Source: Marsupella aquatica (lineage: Eukaryota > Marchantiophyta). From it: a stretch of DNA of 64,000 nucleotides. Below are positions 59,721 to 64,000 of this stretch, piece after piece (positions within the stretch are counted from its first letter, which is position 1; each line of letters begins with the position of its first letter). The notes below the pieces were generated by a model, which saw nothing but the letters and a program-made list of their open reading frames with translations, ran no database searches and had not been told where the DNA came from. The position numbers and the translations under genes were made by a program. The stretch is from NCBI GenBank assembly GCA_973895155.1, contig OZ316891.1:26846001-26910000 (forward strand), in the 5' to 3' direction.

Positions 59721-62639
59721 CCGCCCCCATCCACCCACAGTTCATTTGCCTGGGGGAGCAGTGCCAGACCTACCCACTTGCTTTGTATCATAGAACTCCC
59801 TTACTCTAAAACAATTTTTCTGGCTATTTTGTCAAAATAGAAATTGGTTTTAGATGCTATTTTTTGTGGAACATAGATCTGGGTGAGATCGGTTTACATT
59901 TTGAGCTGTAGATAGCCCCCTATGGTGAGTTAATGAGATTATATGTTCTTTTGTTTATACAACTGTCTAGCATACCTACCTGTCCCTTAACCTCAATAGA
60001 AGTGAGGACAACAAAGACATTACAAAATGTAAGATACTCTACTAAATTCACAATGACTTGCCCCTAATTCCTGTTTCTGCCTGCAGCACCACCTTCACTT
60101 AGGCTCTGAAAGTCACAATCTAGATGCTTCGATCAGTATGTAGGCCCCAAGAGCAGCTTTTGACTAAATATTGTCATCATATAGTTGCTAGTCTAACTAG
60201 TCAAACTATTTGTTCTCAGTAAGCAAATTAATAGAGGTGAAAACAAAATAGAATTACCAAAAAAAAGTTTACTGTTCTATTCATGTGTTTTCCAACCCCC
60301 GATTTATGTCTGCACCCCCACCTTTATGCACCAGTTCTCGATAGTGGGTCTTGAGAGTAGATTTCTATTGCAATGATATAGTCAGAGATAGACTCTATCG
60401 TATGTGAATGAGGATTACAGGTTAACTGGAGTACACTTTGCAAGATCTTGTGGTTTAAGCAAATTCCACCAGAAGATCACGGATTGAAATTTCCATGCAA
60501 GCTTTGGAAGTGGGGCCAGCTGAGCATAATGAAGTTGAGTAGCGTTTCCAAAGTCTTCTGTTGAATCTAATACACAGTTGTCGCAGATTCTATTGCCAAT
60601 CTCTTTATTTAATAAACAAATTTAGAAATGACACAAATGAGGTAAAGAAGAACAGCAAATGAATCCTTTGTGAGCTCCACTATCAAAGAGGGTTGACTAC
60701 CTAGCTAGCTACACATATGATTTAGGTAGATTAGAGAGAGGATTGACCCTTGCGCTTCTTCATTTTTGCTATTATATATAAAGGCAAAAGATATGGAATT
60801 AATTTACGTAGCTATCATGTATCCTATCACCTATCCTGCATCCTTGTTGAGGCTGGGATATTTTCTTCCAGAAAGGGCGTAGGGGGTTGGCTTCAGGCTA
60901 ATCCAGCCATGATCCCTCATATGTCAATCTTTAGATGAATTTTTGATAGCCATGCGTCTTTGTCTAGGGTTACCCATCCCCTTCTTGCATGTGATTGGGC
61001 CTCCCTAATTCCTACACTTGTGGGAAGACTTTTGATGACACATGGATCCATCTTCTTTGCTGCAATAGAGGGGGAAAAACCATTGTTATTTTTACTCAAA
61101 GAAGTAACTGAATGTTGCGCCCAATGTTACTACAGGTTCCTGCCAATTGTGCTGGAGGGTGGTGGCGCATGTGGCCAAAACCCCTTGCCACATAGTGCCA
61201 TACCAATCACGGGGGACCTGGGTTAACTACAGCCCTTTTATAAGGCCCATATACAAAATGGGGACCTGGCAGTTCAAATAGTTTGGGGGACCGGTTAAGA
61301 ACTTTGAACAGTGTGAGGGACCCGTTAGTAAAAAATGGAGATGTAATATTTGAATTTCAAAATAACATTTGAAAACAGTCCATCCAGTTTTCATGGTCCA
61401 TCAGAGTTGCTTAACTAACATTGTGGTCTATCGGGGCTTCTTGTTTGAGGTTGTATATCACACGTGAGTTTATGAGGCTTGACCTGGGAATGGGTTGTGG
61501 GCACAGTTCTTTTGCAGTTTCTTCCTATGCGAATATTAGTGACAAGAAAAAGGCAATAATGGAACGAACCAAACCCCTCCACGTACAGCAAGAGGTGCGT
61601 CCACTCCTGAGGCAAAAGCTTTTTCCCGATTGGGGAAAGACTGAGTCCAACAAATCATTATTGGCTTTGTTTGAAATATTCCAAGTCACTCATATCTACT
61701 AGTTATTGTCTCCCTTCAAACTTGAAAGGAGTGCTTGGTGGACCACTCATATAGCATGCTCATCCTGGAACATGCTTTATTTTTTGTCTTGTAGTGATTT
61801 GAAAGTAAATAAAATATGAGAGCATAGAAGTGCTGTTATATGAGTAAAGTGTCTGCCAAGAAAAGCACAGTGACCAAGAAAAGGTACAGTCAAACGATGC
61901 TACAATGTGTACACTTAACTCAGGGTGCCTTATGAATGACACTCCTTTCAATAAAAACCATAAACCTAGGAAAGAAAAACATGAGGAGAACTTAAGAGAC
62001 TATGCATTCATGTTCAACCTCATTTCTCTCACTCGTGGTGGTGGAGCCTTTGGTTTCATCTCTAAGAAAACACATACTGTGAAAGGGGGTTGCCAAAATA
62101 AGTTCAAAACACTCTAGAACACCTAAAACTAAAGGGGTCTAAAAATTAATTAAAAATGTATAGAATACAAAGGCTGTCCCTTGATAAGGCAGATTGAAAT
62201 GAAATACATGATACAAAAATCTGAATAAGACAAAATCTGAAAATATAGCAGCTTCAAAAATTTCAGATGAGCCTTGCAATCTGGATGGAGCAGGTTCTTG
62301 TTTCCCAGAAAAGTTTTCTTACAGAGGAAATGCCATATGGTCTTGGATCCTTTTTTAAAAGGGGATGGAAAGGGAAACCACACCTGAAAGCCAGTCCGGG
62401 GCTCTTGCCTTGGATTGGGAAATACTTAGATGGAGAGATTGTGGTGGGTGTAAATGTAGGATCAAACAAATACGAATTTTCATTTGTGAACAAGAAGTGA
62501 GAACGTGTCAACGGACAAACAGAGGGAGCTGCAAGTAAAATAGTGAGCCAATCAAAGGGCTTATAAAAAAGTAATTTTTTGAAATTTGACGGACAGTCAC
62601 ATTCAAATGAGGTCACAAGGTTGACACTAGGTTCACATG
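59721..62639. other. Gene-free DNA, 2.9 kb
   Basis: No recognisable gene. It includes the diverged third copy of the 175-bp repeat near 60500-60620 and 'gggggaccggttaagaac / gagggacccgttagtaaa' phrases near 61285-61335, which resemble repeat-derived sequence. Confidence 0.55.
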
Positions 62640-62960
62640 GTCTTTCATGTCCTTGCCCTGAAGCCGAGGCATGGCTTTGACGGAAATTCAATGCAATGGG
62701 TGCCCAGTGGATGGCTTCTACACGAGCGGTTGGGCAAATTAAGGGGTCAATTTGGAGTTACATGGATTAGACAAGCCTTGCCATCAAGTAGTCAGATGCA
62801 CTTGTTGTGTCAAAATTGTTTGCAGCAATTGGGGTAGCAATGAGCACTTCAGTTAGGGTCAACCTCAGTGGCATCAACTCAGGATAGCAGCACAAGAATT
62901 AATTGACATTTGCAACTCTACTTCTGCAAATTTTACCATCTGCAATTCATTATACTCCAC
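62640..62960 (+). pseudogene. Relic of the MULE hybrid-binding-domain gene
   Basis: From about 62650, 'tgaagccgaggcatggc' then 'ttcaatgcaatgggtgccca' and 'gtgg' parallel 28142-28194 of the intact gene ('tgaagctgagacatggc', 'ttcaatgcaatgggggcaca'). The downstream stretch to ~62960 parallels 28425-28500 ('ttttgcaaattttgaagactgca', 'actccacacattttgaaatc'). The reading frame is lost. It shows a second, decayed element of the same family nearby. Confidence 0.7.
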
Positions 62961-63159
62961 AATTTAAAAAAATCTGCAATCTCATGTGTAATGTATAGCC
63001 AGTTCAACTAAGTGAGGCAAATTACTGCATGCAGTTTTCAGGGTAGCTTCGTTCCATGTGTATCTCCCTATTGCTTTGCCATTTGGATGCAGTCCCCAAT
63101 GTGAAGACAACCCAGTGCAGGTTGTTTCCCAAAAAGCATTTAGTTACCCCTTCTGCCCG

Positions 63160-63175
63160 CCCCCCCCCCCCCCCC
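63160..63175 (+). repeat. Run of 16 cytosines
   Basis: A homopolymer of 16 C followed by GGGG. Its length may be unreliable in the assembly. Confidence 0.8.
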
Positions 63176-63184
63176 GGGGCTTTC

Positions 63185-63665
63185 CCTCTCAATGGATTTG
63201 TGATGAAAAAGTTTAGGAGAATTGTGTTTAAGTGTCATGTAATCTTCCAAAAAGGCCATTTATCCACTCTTTAACACCGTGGCCATTTATCCTGCCTGAA
63301 GTGGTTCATCAAAAAGTCTAGGAGCCAAAAAAATGTTACAAGTGTCACGTGAAGAAAGCATCCCTCTTGTCTCACGTAGGGTCCAGTCTTGGCCATTTAC
63401 TCGCCCCGCATGAACGGATTCTTCATCAAAAAGTCTAGGAGCCAACAAGAATGTGCGAAGTGTCACTTGATAACAACATCCATGGTGTCTTCTGTAATGG
63501 TCCACAAGCTTTTGGCCATTCACCCGGCGTGAACAGGTTTGTGATCAAAAAGTGTAGGAGCCAATAACAAATTGTGCTGAGTGTCATGTGAAGAAATCAT
63601 CCATCTAAATTGTCCACCAAAAAGGTCATGACCACTTTTGGCCATTTACTCTGACCTGAACGGAT
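63185..63665 (+). repeat. ~120-bp tandem array related to the MULE palindrome arrays
   Basis: Four to five degenerate units contain, in order, GGCCATTTA, 'tgaacggattctt', 'atcaaaaagtctaggagccaa', 'agtgtcac' and a palindrome-like 24-mer (for example GAAGAAA...TGTCTCA near 63351 and GATAACA...TGTCTTC near 63469). It follows the hybrid-binding-gene relic, as the array at 30430-30780 follows the intact gene. Confidence 0.75.
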
Positions 63666-63973
63666 TCTGTTATAGGTTTCCAAGATAAACAGGTTTTGTT
63701 ATCAATCAAGTCATGTTCCCACCAATTTGTCAAAACCCCAAGTTACACATTTTTATTCATCACAAGAGAGAAGAAGTCTTAATTTACTGAAAAGGCTTTG
63801 GGTACGGTTTTGAATGCAACTTATGGGCACCTGGTATACGGTCCTCCATGCCTTCTACTCAAACTACAAACTGAAGCTACCATTGGTGCCACTTGAGCTA
63901 CCTGTGTCCTCCACCCTTTGCCCTAAACTGCAGCAAAAGACAACGTAGTCTTGAAAACGTAAACTATGTTGTT

Positions 63974-64000
63974 GAGGTATATGCTTGATGGCCCCCTGGT
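63974..64000 (+). mobile_element. Left end of a further MULE copy, cut by window edge
   Basis: GAGGTATATGCTTGATGG followed by CCCCCTGGT matches the tip of the MULE terminal repeat in left-end orientation, so an element should extend beyond the window. The bases just before it would be its target duplication. Confidence 0.75.

Overview
The window is nuclear DNA from a land plant. It has GC-rich exons with GT-AG introns of roughly 100-1,100 bp, a chloroplast chlorophyll-breakdown oxygenase, an LRR-malectin receptor kinase, plant-type TTTAGGG telomere-like tracts and many degraded transposons. The compact genes, the intronless aspartic protease and the intron-poor receptor kinase would suit a bryophyte, lycophyte or fern, but the species cannot be fixed from the sequence.

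Host genes, left to right: (1) the 3' part of a nepenthesin-type aspartic protease (1-1080, +), cut by the window edge; (2) an eight-exon mitochondrial-type enoyl-CoA/methylglutaconyl-CoA hydratase (8242-12029, +); (3) a seven-exon pheophorbide a oxygenase (16009-19744, +), with Rieske, mononuclear-iron and C-terminal CxxC motifs all present; (4) a ten-exon TcdA/CsdL-type tRNA threonylcarbamoyladenosine dehydratase (48400-52625, +); (5) a two-exon LRR-malectin receptor kinase (57163-53458, -), convergent with gene 4. These are unrelated housekeeping, chloroplast and signalling genes and do not form a cluster. The spaces between them hold MITE-like foldbacks, a probable tRNA-derived SINE, tandem repeats and a decayed proline-rich transposon gene.

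The most interesting part is a large Mutator-like element at 21785-36440 (14.66 kb). It has about 84-bp terminal inverted repeats and a 10-bp target duplication (GGTGCTGGTG). It sits inside a repeat whose uninterrupted inverted copy at 42985-43375 serves as an empty site. It carries three genes: a mudrA-like transposase (DNA-binding N-terminus, MULE core, SWIM finger, CCHC knuckle); a protein with an RNase H1-type hybrid-binding domain; and, on the opposite strand, an unrecognised nine-exon gene whose exons are all phase 0. Five of those exons form a ~200-bp tandem exon array, and another encodes an acidic repeat.

Throughout the element's non-coding DNA a 24-bp imperfect palindrome, GAAGACA-N10-TGTCTTC, recurs at about twenty places, including near both ends. 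The same palindrome family and a relic of the hybrid-binding gene reappear at 62.6-63.7 kb. A third copy of the terminal repeat begins at 63974 and runs off the window, so the element belongs to a family with several local copies.
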